A DNA stretch of 64,000 bases from an uncultured Acidimicrobiales bacterium. GTDB taxonomy: Bacteria; Actinomycetota; Acidimicrobiia; Acidimicrobiales; SZUA-35. The notes below the pieces were generated by a model. It searched no databases and was not told where the DNA came from. It saw only the letters and a list, made by a program, of their open reading frames with translations. The stretch is from positions 62,001-126,000 of the forward strand of contig CALAJV010000016.1 in the NCBI GenBank assembly GCA_937922805.1, written 5' to 3'. The position numbers and the translations under genes are program-made. Each line of letters starts with the position of its first letter. Position 1 is the stretch's first letter. Below are positions 18,700 to 26,782 of this stretch, piece after piece.

Positions 18700-18798
18700 T
18701 TCAATAGATCGCCCAATCAGATAGTTCAATAGCAATCAGATAGTTCAATAGCAATCAGATAGTTCAATAGCAATCAGATAGTTCAATAGATAGTCAGG
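18697..18798 (+). repeat. 19-bp tandem repeat (ATAGTTCAATAGCAATCAG)
   Basis: Three perfect 19-bp units at 18721-18739, 18740-18758 and 18759-18777 are flanked by degenerate copies on both sides. The array begins inside the stop codon of the oxidoreductase gene. There are no spacers between units, so it is not a CRISPR array. Each unit contains TAG, so no frame reads through. Confidence 0.93.
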
Positions 18799-18917
18799 GC
18801 ATTTTGGAATCGGTCGGCAGGGATGGGTAGGTAATGATCAACGGGTAGCCGTCTTATTCATGGCGATGAATAAACAACCTGCTAGTTTGACGCTAAATCA
18901 AATGGCGATTCCTGATC

Positions 18918-19889
18918 ATGGGCGAACAACTGGTCCGGTCGGGCAAGACAAGAATGGCGGCGGCAGGTATGAAACCCGAGAAACCGAGGTCATCAGTAGC
19001 CACCAGCGGTCAGCGATCGCGAGGGTTATTGGTCGGCTTACTAGCGGCCGGGGCCGTCATGTCGGCCGGTGCGCTGGCCTGGATCGAACTATCTCCGCCA
19101 GCTGCGGTATCTGACGCTAGCCAGGGCGAGTCAGCCTCAGGGCCACCTCGAAATGCGGCATTTGAAGATGGCGCTCTCCAACCAGGGCAAGCTTCTGGAA
19201 GCCAAGGCTCGGGTGGAGCACAACCTGATGCTTTGTCACAAGCGGGCGACGAAACACCCGCCGCGGTGGCCGCAACTCTTGATGACGACGGACGGTTTAC
19301 CGGGCCCGGTGAACAGTGGCCACCTGCGGTTCGCAACGCTACCGATCGAGTGGAAGTCGATTTGGGCCAAGACACCGCCCAACAAACCGAAGATCAAGTG
19401 GCCGATAGTTTTGATGACGCAGCACCAGCTGCTGATCCAAGCGAAGCGGTTCTGGCTGATCCGACAGTCCAGGCTGCATTGGGCGATGACTATGATCTTG
19501 TGGCCGTCTATTCTGACGAGGCTAGCGGAACAGCCGAGTACCTGTTTTTCAGCAACGACACTAGTCAAACAGTGTTGGCATATGTTGAGAACTGGCAGTT
19601 TCTCAATGCCGACGTCTGGCCAGCGGGGCAGTTTCAGCCCGAGCTTTCCGACGATGAGAAAGTCGAGGCAGTTCAGCTTGCCCGATCTCATTGGGAGTCC
19701 AAGGGTGACTCCCGAATTGATCTTCTCGAAGGATTTGCCATCCTGGCTGTCCGTCCAGATAACGGCAGCTACTACGACACTCGAACTGCATACGTGAACT
19801 TCAGTGTGAATATTGATTCCGCCCCAGAGCTGGTTGGATGGGTTGACCTTTCGAACGGGCAGGTCTTCGACGAACGGGTTGAACGATGA
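18918..19889 (+). CDS. Membrane-anchored protein of unknown function
   Basis: I do not recognise this 323-residue protein. A basic N-terminus is followed by one hydrophobic helix at about residues 36-58, then a Ser/Gly/Gln-rich low-complexity linker to about residue 190. A compact C-terminal region carries alternating acidic and aromatic residues (YDLVAVYSDEASGTAEYLFF, AYVENWQFLNADVWP). It is probably a signal-anchored or secreted protein. The start is uncertain: ATG at 18918 has no visible ribosome-binding site, and ATG at 18954 or 18969 would also fit. Its stop overlaps the next start (ATGA), so it likely works with the copper-amine-oxidase-like protein that follows. Confidence 0.7.
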   Translation: MGEQLVRSGKTRMAAAGMKPEKPRSSVATSGQRSRGLLVGLLAAGAVMSAGALAWIELSPPAAVSDASQGESASGPPRNAAFEDGALQPGQASGSQGSGGAQPDALSQAGDETPAAVAATLDDDGRFTGPGEQWPPAVRNATDRVEVDLGQDTAQQTEDQVADSFDDAAPAADPSEAVLADPTVQAALGDDYDLVAVYSDEASGTAEYLFFSNDTSQTVLAYVENWQFLNADVWPAGQFQPELSDDEKVEAVQLARSHWESKGDSRIDLLEGFAILAVRPDNGSYYDTRTAYVNFSVNIDSAPELVGWVDLSNGQVFDERVER

Positions 19890-21751
19890 GCGACAATACC
19901 GAAACCAAGATCTCTTCGAACAACGGTGACAACAAGCGAGTGTCCACCGTTGGCCGCATGGCAGCCGGTCTCGTAGTTGCCCTCCTCACTATTGCGTCGA
20001 CCGTCGTAACGACGGCCCCTGAAGCTGAAGCGGCGCTTGTCAGCCAGAGTTTCGCTGACTGGACCTTCGACTGGGAAATCCACCAGACGAGAAACGACGG
20101 CCTTTCCTTAAACAACGTCACCTACGATGGCGTGAAAATTTTCGAACGCATTTCTCTGCCAACAATGACTGTCTACTACGACAACAATGCGTGTGGGCCT
20201 TACGCCGACCGGATTGGTGGATACAACTACAGCGAATTCCACGGTGAGCAGTTCACATATGAAGGCAAGCAATGGTTGTCAATCGGTCTGACTGACACAG
20301 TTGGCCAGTACGTGATTACCCAGATGTTTTACCTCAGCGATGACGGCGAGATAGATGCTCACATCTTTAGCCGTGGTCTTCAGTGCTCGGTGAATCACAT
20401 CCATTTGCCTCACTGGCGAATGGACTTCGACATTGCCGGCGCTGGTAATGACCAAATTCGTCGAAAGACAAGCACGGGTATGCAATCGTTAACCTCTGAG
20501 TTCGATCGCAACGCCACAGATGCGGTCGATCATGGTTGGGAAGTCCACGATACGGTGACCGGCGACTATGTAACAGTCGATTTCGACGACGGCTCATTCA
20601 ACGCTGGCGGCACGATAATCCCAGAAACCAATTACGTCGAGAACCGGGTCTACGGTAGGCAGTACAACTCGAACGAGTTGGCTTGGGTCGGCGGACACTC
20701 GGCAGCGCCTTATCCCGATATCTTCACGCTCCGCTACAACAACAACCAGACCTTAACTAACCCTGTCATGTGGTACACCGGCTATATGCCGCACGCCGGG
20801 TCGGAAGGCGCCGCTACCTGGCACTCAACCGGCGTCAGGATGAAGGTTCATAACAGCAACACCGGTGGAAATCCAGGGACGATTGGCAATCGGGTCACCG
20901 ATGCTTCGGGTGCTGGGGCCCCCGGTATTGCCATTGACTTGTTCAGCGAAGGTCGGGCGTCTTACCTGCAGTCGACCACAACCAATGCCAATGGTAACTA
21001 CAGCTTTAGCGCACCGGCAGGCTGTTATGTAGCGACCTTCGTTGCCCCAAGCGGCAACACATTTGCTGGCGGCGGCCAATATCTCAACCGGGATGTATGT
21101 ATCGCTAGCGGGCAAACTGACAACACTGTCGATGCACAGCTGGCGGCAGTCGGTGGCGCCGCCAGTATCGGCGATCGGGTGTCGGACGAATCCGGCGTTG
21201 GCGTAGGTGGCGTGGCTATCGATCTTTTCACCGCAAATCCCGACCAGAGTCGAAATCAGTATCTTCAGAGTACTAGCTCTAACAGTTCTGGTACCTACAG
21301 TTTCGATGTGCCTAGCGCTGGCTGCTATGTCGTAACGTTCATTGGTTCCGGTGGAACTACCTTTGTTGGCTCGAATGCGCAGTGGTTCAATCGGCACGTG
21401 TGCGTGTCGAACGGCCAAACAGTCAATACTGTCGATGCCACGGTGCAGGGCGGCGGTGGTGGTAACGCCACCATAGGAAACCGAGTAACTGATGGCGGGG
21501 GAGGTGCCTCTGGTGTTTCAGTTGATCTGTTTACCATGAACGCTGACGGGTCTCGAGGAAGCTACCTTCGTTCGACCTCAACGAACAGTAACGGGAACTA
21601 TAGCTTCGGCGTCAGCCCCGGATGCTACACCGTTACCTTTATCGCTCCGTCAGGTCGTTTGTTCTCAGCCACCGGGAATAGTTGGCATAATGTAAGCGTC
21701 TGTTTAACTAGCGGTCAAACAGACAACACGGTCGACTCGGCGTTGAGCTAG
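19886..21751 (+). CDS. Secreted copper-amine-oxidase-like protein with three C-terminal beta-sandwich repeats
   Basis: A 621-residue exported protein with a signal peptide (hydrophobic core about 25-45, likely cut near AEAA at 47-50). Residues about 55-325 resemble the catalytic domain of copper amine oxidases: RISLPTMTVYYD, TVGQYV at 138-143 where these enzymes read TxxNY(D/E), HIH at 171-173 followed by WRMDFDIAG, and MPHAG with His303. The Tyr and the three possible copper ligands are kept, but the Asn and acidic residue flanking the cofactor Tyr are Gln and Val. From about 330 come three repeats of about 90 residues (IGNRVTD, GNYSF, GCYVATFVA, GQTDNTVDA), typical of SdrD-B/Cna-B-like domains. 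It may be a surface enzyme or a binding protein derived from one. Confidence 0.65.
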   Translation: MSDNTETKISSNNGDNKRVSTVGRMAAGLVVALLTIASTVVTTAPEAEAALVSQSFADWTFDWEIHQTRNDGLSLNNVTYDGVKIFERISLPTMTVYYDNNACGPYADRIGGYNYSEFHGEQFTYEGKQWLSIGLTDTVGQYVITQMFYLSDDGEIDAHIFSRGLQCSVNHIHLPHWRMDFDIAGAGNDQIRRKTSTGMQSLTSEFDRNATDAVDHGWEVHDTVTGDYVTVDFDDGSFNAGGTIIPETNYVENRVYGRQYNSNELAWVGGHSAAPYPDIFTLRYNNNQTLTNPVMWYTGYMPHAGSEGAATWHSTGVRMKVHNSNTGGNPGTIGNRVTDASGAGAPGIAIDLFSEGRASYLQSTTTNANGNYSFSAPAGCYVATFVAPSGNTFAGGGQYLNRDVCIASGQTDNTVDAQLAAVGGAASIGDRVSDESGVGVGGVAIDLFTANPDQSRNQYLQSTSSNSSGTYSFDVPSAGCYVVTFIGSGGTTFVGSNAQWFNRHVCVSNGQTVNTVDATVQGGGGGNATIGNRVTDGGGGASGVSVDLFTMNADGSRGSYLRSTSTNSNGNYSFGVSPGCYTVTFIAPSGRLFSATGNSWHNVSVCLTSGQTDNTVDSALS

Positions 21752-21798
21752 ATCTTGTCGAAATCGCACATCTGACTTGGGAATACTATTCTTGGTTG

Positions 21799-23055
21799 AT
21801 GGACCCTACGTATCCGGTTGAAAGCCAAGAGTACCGCGAGAAGATTCAAGGCTTCCTTGATGAGTATCTCCCGAGCAACTGGTCTGGTATCGGTGCTCTC
21901 GATCCGGAGTCTCGTGTCCAGTTCTATTCTGATTGGCGAGAGACTTTACGAGACAACAAGCTGTTGGCGCCAAATTGGCCAGCAGAGTTTGGTGGTGGGG
22001 GACTGACCCACATCGAACACGTGATCTTAAACGAAGAGTTCGCTCGGCGAGGGGTTCCGACCTCAGGATTAAACGATGGCTTTAGCATCGGTATGGTCGG
22101 CAACACAATTTTGGCCTGGGGGTCGGATGAGCAAAAGACCCATTTCATCCCGCGAATCCTCAATGGCGACGACATTTGGTGTCAAGGGTACTCCGAGCCG
22201 GACGCCGGATCTGATCTAGCCAACCTTGGTTGTAAGGCAGAGCTAGACGGCGACGAGTGGATCATCAACGGTCAGAAAATTTGGACTTCGGCCGGGCAGT
22301 CGGCCAACATGATCTTCGTTCTGGCTCGAACTGATGTCGATGTGCCCAAGCACAAAGGAATCTCATTCTTGCTCGTGCCCATGGACCAGCCAGGGGTCGA
22401 AGTTCGAGCTATAACTAATATTGGCAGGCAAGATCACTTCAATGAAGTATTCCTGACCGACGCTGTGTGCCCCAAAGAGAACGTGTTGGGTGGACTCAAC
22501 AACGGTTGGGCAGTTGGAAATACCTTGCTCGGGTACGAACGCGGAGTAGGGGCGACAACTACCTCGTTGCGGTACCGGGCCGAACTTGATAATTACATAG
22601 CGTTAGCTCAGGAGATGGGCAAGGCCGATGACCCGCTGGTCCGTCAAGACATCGCTACGTTCCATACTCAAGTCGAGATCATGCGGTATCGAGGTATGCA
22701 GGCCTTGACACGCTACATCGCCGGACAACAACCTGGGCCGGAGTCGTCAATCGGAAAACTGTTCTGGAGCCACTATCACCGAGACGTTACGGAGTCGGCC
22801 ATGCACTTGCTTGGGGCGGAAGCAATGGTTGGTATGGGGGATGAGACTCGAGCCGGGCTCGGAGCGCCTGACATCGGAACACCGAATACGGCAGCTAACT
22901 GGATGAGTAGTTTCTTCATCGCTAGACCAGGAACGATATACGCAGGAACTTCTGAGGTTCAGCGCAACATTGTTGGCGAACGGGTTCTTGGGCTGCCGAA
23001 AGAACCTCGCGCGGACGGAGGCTCTTGGAAAGAAAGCCAATCTGCCTACAAATAG
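21799..23055 (+). CDS. Acyl-CoA dehydrogenase
   Basis: A flavoprotein of the FadE/ACAD family, 418 residues from the chosen ATG; a TTG directly before it would add one. It oxidises an acyl-CoA to the trans-2-enoyl-CoA with FAD. Motifs include the N-terminal helical region with NWPAEFGGGGLTHIEH, then GYSEPDAGSDLANLGCKAELDG and IWTSAGQSANMIFVLART in the beta domain. The C-terminal end is AGTSEVQRNIVGERVLGLP, the usual FAD/acyl-CoA closing motif. The natural substrate cannot be read; the domain order and length fit medium- to long-chain or CaiA-type enzymes. It lies 47 bp after the surface protein gene and seems unrelated to it. It converges on the next gene. Confidence 0.93.
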   Translation: MDPTYPVESQEYREKIQGFLDEYLPSNWSGIGALDPESRVQFYSDWRETLRDNKLLAPNWPAEFGGGGLTHIEHVILNEEFARRGVPTSGLNDGFSIGMVGNTILAWGSDEQKTHFIPRILNGDDIWCQGYSEPDAGSDLANLGCKAELDGDEWIINGQKIWTSAGQSANMIFVLARTDVDVPKHKGISFLLVPMDQPGVEVRAITNIGRQDHFNEVFLTDAVCPKENVLGGLNNGWAVGNTLLGYERGVGATTTSLRYRAELDNYIALAQEMGKADDPLVRQDIATFHTQVEIMRYRGMQALTRYIAGQQPGPESSIGKLFWSHYHRDVTESAMHLLGAEAMVGMGDETRAGLGAPDIGTPNTAANWMSSFFIARPGTIYAGTSEVQRNIVGERVLGLPKEPRADGGSWKESQSAYK

Positions 23056-23108
23056 GGCCCGGATATACCAACGTTAGTTGCCCCGGCCCGCAAGCCATAT
23101 TCAGATCG

Positions 23109-24656
23109 TTATCCGAGTTGGCGTTGGGGTTCCTCAGAGTCAGCTGAGCCGATCTGTGGGGTAGTTGAACCATTCAGCTGCGGGGCCTGCCCCTTGTACA
23201 TGGTTTTCGGAGCTGGAGTGTGAAGTGTCTCATCAAACAGTTCGACCGGACCCAGATCGAGACCTTGATTCGGGCCGTCCGGAGTGCCACCGGCTAGAAG
23301 AAGCTTGCGGAGCTCGTTCGATGTAAAGGCAACGTACACCATAGTTCTTACATCGCGATCCGAAATTTCACCTTCGGTGCTGAGCATTCCTTGCTCGATT
23401 AGGGTCGAAATCACTTCGACTTCACCAGCTCGTATTGCGTTGTCGACAGTTCCAGCAGTTTGGAAACTATGGACTTCGCGTAGGTCAATAATCGGAGCCA
23501 ACGGGGCATCAACATAGTTGGCCGCTTCGATTTGTTGGCTAGTGGCAGAGACGATCTCGATCGGTGACGTTTCGTTCGAGTCGGAGTCACTATGTGTTGG
23601 CTGTTCGATGTCGGAGCTATCAGTTGCTTCAGGAGTGGATGACGTTTCGCTTGTGCCTGAGGCGTTATTCGGATCGTAGGCCGGTGAGACTGGCCAAGCG
23701 TATTCAGACGAGCTAGTTGCTTCGCCGTCCGCTGACTCGTCTTCGGTGTTGCTGGTAATGCGAATGCCCGAAGCTTCGATGGTCTCGCTTTCTAGAACCT
23801 TAACGAGTTGGTCGTTTTCTTGGCCAGCGTCTTCAGGATCGAGTTGGTCGCTCTCGGAGTCTTCGTTCTTAGTAGTTCTGCCACCAACGCTGGTTGGCAC
23901 CTGGATGTTGTTCGATTGCGAGCTTTCTCCGTTGAGACTCTCGTTGTTGACCGCAACGTCATCACCGTTTGCTGCCTGGTCGGCCGTAGCAAGTTCTTCA
24001 TCGTCGACTGGCACTACGATTGCCGGTTGCTCATCGGTTGGGCGGAGATCCTCAACGGCTATTCCGTTTTGGGACATGCCGTTTGATCCGAGTGTGATAG
24101 ATCTCGTGTCATCGCCGACCAAAGAGAATGGGGTGGCGGCGTCTTTTTTGGCGTGGTTAGCGTCGGCAGTAGAACTGTCGATTTTTTCAACACGAGCGGT
24201 TACGTCGAAACGACCCGGCTTAGTCGAATCGCCTTTCTCCTCATCGGCGTTGGAGAGTGTTTCCTGGTCACCGTGGCCTGTCCCGCCGGTCTTTATTTCA
24301 GCGTTGGCAGCGACGTCGAGCGATCTGTCGGATTGACTGTTGTTGTCGCTTGGTCCGGCGCTACCACTAAGCCTTGGCGCGGTGACAGTTGCCATAAATG
24401 CGGCGGTGCTGTTGGCGGGGAGGTCGCCAACAGCAGCGAATGTGGCTGGCCCTGACCTAGCCCGCCGACCCGATGCCTGATCATCGGCTTGCAAGCGAAG
24501 ATCGCTGATCACATACAAGCCCAATGCGGCAACGATGACTGCGGTCAGGAACCGGACAATAAGTTGTTCCCCGCTAGTCAAGGCCCCCGCCAAGATGACG
24601 CCTAACGCTCCTAGAGCGGTCAGAATAAAGATCCCCGAAACAATGCGCTTAGTCAT
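23109..24656 (-). CDS. Membrane protein with long acidic, disordered middle and small C-terminal domain
   Basis: Not recognised. It has 515 residues. Two hydrophobic helices lie at about residues 5-26 and 33-50 with a short loop, placing the rest on one side of the membrane. Residues about 60-390 are low complexity, rich in Ser, Asp, Glu, Thr and Asn. Residues about 395-470 look folded: IIDLREVHSF, DNAIRAGEVEVISTLIEQG and RTMVYVAFTSNELRKLLLAGG. A good ribosome-binding site (GGAGG, eight bases before the ATG) supports the start. Its function is unknown; the disordered spacer could let the C-terminal region reach a partner. Confidence 0.75.
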   Translation of the reverse strand: MTKRIVSGIFILTALGALGVILAGALTSGEQLIVRFLTAVIVAALGLYVISDLRLQADDQASGRRARSGPATFAAVGDLPANSTAAFMATVTAPRLSGSAGPSDNNSQSDRSLDVAANAEIKTGGTGHGDQETLSNADEEKGDSTKPGRFDVTARVEKIDSSTADANHAKKDAATPFSLVGDDTRSITLGSNGMSQNGIAVEDLRPTDEQPAIVVPVDDEELATADQAANGDDVAVNNESLNGESSQSNNIQVPTSVGGRTTKNEDSESDQLDPEDAGQENDQLVKVLESETIEASGIRITSNTEDESADGEATSSSEYAWPVSPAYDPNNASGTSETSSTPEATDSSDIEQPTHSDSDSNETSPIEIVSATSQQIEAANYVDAPLAPIIDLREVHSFQTAGTVDNAIRAGEVEVISTLIEQGMLSTEGEISDRDVRTMVYVAFTSNELRKLLLAGGTPDGPNQGLDLGPVELFDETLHTPAPKTMYKGQAPQLNGSTTPQIGSADSEEPQRQLG

Positions 24657-25420
24657 ATCTTTGCCTCCACGGAGATCACAATAGATCGAAAAGAGGGATA
24701 GTGCATCCTCTCAATTTGTTAAATAACTTTGATGATTAGTGGCTAATTAACGACAAGCATCTAGATTTCCTTCCCCATTTTTGAAGATATAAGAATACAC
24801 AATCTTGTGCATGGTTGTCGGCCCAGATGGGGCGACTCGTCACCATCGGAGCCTGTGTTTTGATGGCCAAGGTGCTTTGCGCTTTCTTTCGTGTAGTTGG
24901 GAGTGGGTCGCAATTGCCTCAATTCTTTGCTCTTTATCGCTTAGTGCGGGGGATTTTCATACACCGTAGACATCTGTCTTTCTGGTGGTTTATCTTTGTA
25001 GTTGTGTGGCTACCCGGTTTTGGTCGACTCGGATCCAAGTGCGTCATCAGCAATGGTGAATTTGGCACCTTCGAAGCCAACTGTGTCGATTCAGGTCGCC
25101 TGACTAGCCCGGGGGAACCGGAGCGGTGGCGGGTTCCGCCTTCAAAACTCTTGCGGAAATGAATCAGATTTTTTTTGGTCCGCTTCGGTTCGTCGGAAAA
25201 CTCAAGGGTCCGAAACTGTCGGCTGCCTAGTCAGCTACACCGATATCCGGCGGACTTTGGCGCTCGTCGTAAAGTTAGTTTTCGAGGCAGTAGGTTGAAA
25301 AAAGAGGTGATTGGCCGCCAAATTTGGCCACTTTGAAGCAGTTTCGGTCGGTTCAGGGTCGATGGGGCGACTGGACTAGCAGCCTAAAAGGGTGTTCAAT
25401 TCGCTTTCCGGGCCAATACA
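24657..25420. other. 764-bp intergenic region holding a probable riboswitch
   Basis: Divergent spacer between two genes. The 24700-24800 part is AT-rich and probably carries promoters. An imperfect hairpin lies at 24697-24714 (GAGGGAT...ATCCTC) in the leader of the minus-strand gene. A 115-codon open frame at 24815-25162 has no ribosome-binding site and runs into the riboswitch-like region, so I do not call it. The segment 25080-25255 is described separately. 25300-25330 contains TGGCC/GGCCA repeats with no clear role. Confidence 0.6.
25080..25255 (+). promoter_or_regulatory. Probable cyclic di-AMP riboswitch (ydaO/yuaA type)
   Basis: The region shows, in order, short elements like those of the ydaO aptamer: AGGTCGCC then CCGGGGGAACCGGAG, then TGCGGAAATGAATC (compare GGGGUUAAUC), then AAGGGTCCG, and near the 3' end GTCAGCTACACCG (compare GACAGCUAACUCCG) followed by CCGGC. 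AGGTCGCC and GGCTGCCT can pair with one mismatch, and GCGGA/TCCGC form an inner stem. These riboswitches commonly precede cell-wall hydrolase genes in actinobacteria, and this one lies about 165 bp before an M23 peptidase gene. The match was made from memory of the consensus, with boundaries approximate. Confidence 0.5.
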
Positions 25421-26779
25421 GTGTTGGAGACCATTAATGGCGGATTGGTCAAGGAATTGGGGCCAATAATGGGCTTAAAAGCAAATGGAGAGCGAGTAGC
25501 GGTGTCGACCTGGCACGAGTTCGCCCCCGATGCGCAGTCCATCGAAAACGATTTAGCGGCGGCGCCCTATAGGCGCGTTAAAGCCCTTGTCGGCTTCGGT
25601 GTGTTCCTCTGGGTAATGAGCAGCGCGTTTGCTGCCACCGGCCAAGATGACACGAGCACCACGGCACCGGAGGGCGAGACCACGACCTCTCAAGCGCCTG
25701 AAACCACAGCTCAGGCCACGACGACGTTGTCGGCCGAGGAACGGCAAAAGCGGGATCAGGCTGTCGCTAACTTGAACCTAGCGAAGGCAAACGATCGGCA
25801 GGTCGCAGCGCAGCTTCAAGCAACTAATGAACAAGCGAACGCAACGATCGAGAAAATCGAGGCGGCGACCAAGCGAATTCGAGCCGCTGAGTTGATTGCG
25901 AATCGTACGGCTGAGGATCTAAGGCAGTCATCTGGGCGCCAATCCGATATTGAACAGTCTTTGAAGAACCAAGCCGTCGAGGGCTTTAAGAAAAGTGAGC
26001 TGGAAAAAACTCCGCCATTGTTCACCAACGAAAACGTCAACAACTCACTTCGTCAAGGACAGCTGCTCGACCAGGCCAGCGCCTCCACGACCGAACTTTT
26101 GCAGGAACTGCGCGGAATTCTGGCCGCCCGACAAGTAGCTAACGCCGAAGCAGCTCAAGCAAAGTCCGATGCTGAAAAAGCGGAACGTGAGCTTCAGGCT
26201 GAACTTGAAACGCTGAAAGATCAGCAGGGCGAACAGCTGGCGCTCAAGGCCGAGGCCGAGCGTAGAATCGACAACTGGGAATCGGACCTTACTGCCTATG
26301 CGGCCGAAGATGACGCAATCCAGGACCTCATCGGCAAGAATGCCGAACCGGCACCGGTAACCACCGGTATTTCCAACCCAACCGCGCCGTCGCTGCAAGG
26401 GTTCCAGTGGCCGGTCGAAGGGCGAGTTACCAGTGAGTACGGCTATCGGACTCACCCGGTTTACGGAACCCGTAAGCTACACGCCGGGATCGATGTCGGG
26501 GCCGCTGGCGGTACTCAAATAACGGCGGCCAAAGACGGCACCGTCATATTTGCTGCCACTCGTGGCGGCTACGGAAGAACAGTAATTGTTGACCATGGAG
26601 GCGGCGTAACAACGCTGTACGCCCACATGCGCGACTACGGAACGAGCGAAGGAGCTACGGTTCGCCGGGGCGACGTGCTTGGATTCGTGGGTCAAAGCGG
26701 CACCGCCACCGGTAACCACCTTCACTTTGAAGTGCGGGTCAACGGATCAGCAACGAACCCCCGGGCCTACCTCGGCTAG
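25421..26779 (+). CDS. Secreted M23 family murein endopeptidase with coiled-coil region (EnvC/NlpD-like)
   Basis: A 452-residue exported cell-wall hydrolase or hydrolase activator. Hydrophobic export segment at about residues 53-72 (VKALVGFGVFLWVMSSAFA), then a Thr-rich linker, then a long coiled coil from about 105 to 300 rich in Ala, Gln, Glu and Lys. The C-terminal M23 domain begins at FQWPVEGRVTSEYGYR. Its zinc ligands are intact: H in LHAGIDVG with the following Asp, and HLH in GNHLHFEV. A second His lies in LYAHM. It is therefore likely active as a DD-endopeptidase, unlike degenerate EnvC. The GTG start is uncertain; ATG at 25469 is an alternative. A probable c-di-AMP riboswitch lies upstream. 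Confidence 0.9.
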   Translation: MLETINGGLVKELGPIMGLKANGERVAVSTWHEFAPDAQSIENDLAAAPYRRVKALVGFGVFLWVMSSAFAATGQDDTSTTAPEGETTTSQAPETTAQATTTLSAEERQKRDQAVANLNLAKANDRQVAAQLQATNEQANATIEKIEAATKRIRAAELIANRTAEDLRQSSGRQSDIEQSLKNQAVEGFKKSELEKTPPLFTNENVNNSLRQGQLLDQASASTTELLQELRGILAARQVANAEAAQAKSDAEKAERELQAELETLKDQQGEQLALKAEAERRIDNWESDLTAYAAEDDAIQDLIGKNAEPAPVTTGISNPTAPSLQGFQWPVEGRVTSEYGYRTHPVYGTRKLHAGIDVGAAGGTQITAAKDGTVIFAATRGGYGRTVIVDHGGGVTTLYAHMRDYGTSEGATVRRGDVLGFVGQSGTATGNHLHFEVRVNGSATNPRAYLG

Positions 26780-26782
26780 TTG

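Noticed and set aside
18697..18798. 19-bp repeats as a CRISPR array
   Set aside because: The units are directly adjacent without spacers and no cas gene is near.
19069..19797. 242-codon frame inside the 18918-19889 gene
   Set aside because: It is a shifted reading of the same region; the main frame continues by ATGA overlap into the next gene and has a membrane helix.
23746..24336. 196-codon plus-strand frame opposite the acidic membrane protein
   Set aside because: It mirrors the low-complexity acidic coding sequence of the minus-strand gene and has no ribosome-binding site.
24815..25162. 115-codon plus-strand frame before the M23 gene
   Set aside because: It starts with TTG, has no ribosome-binding site and overlaps the probable riboswitch.
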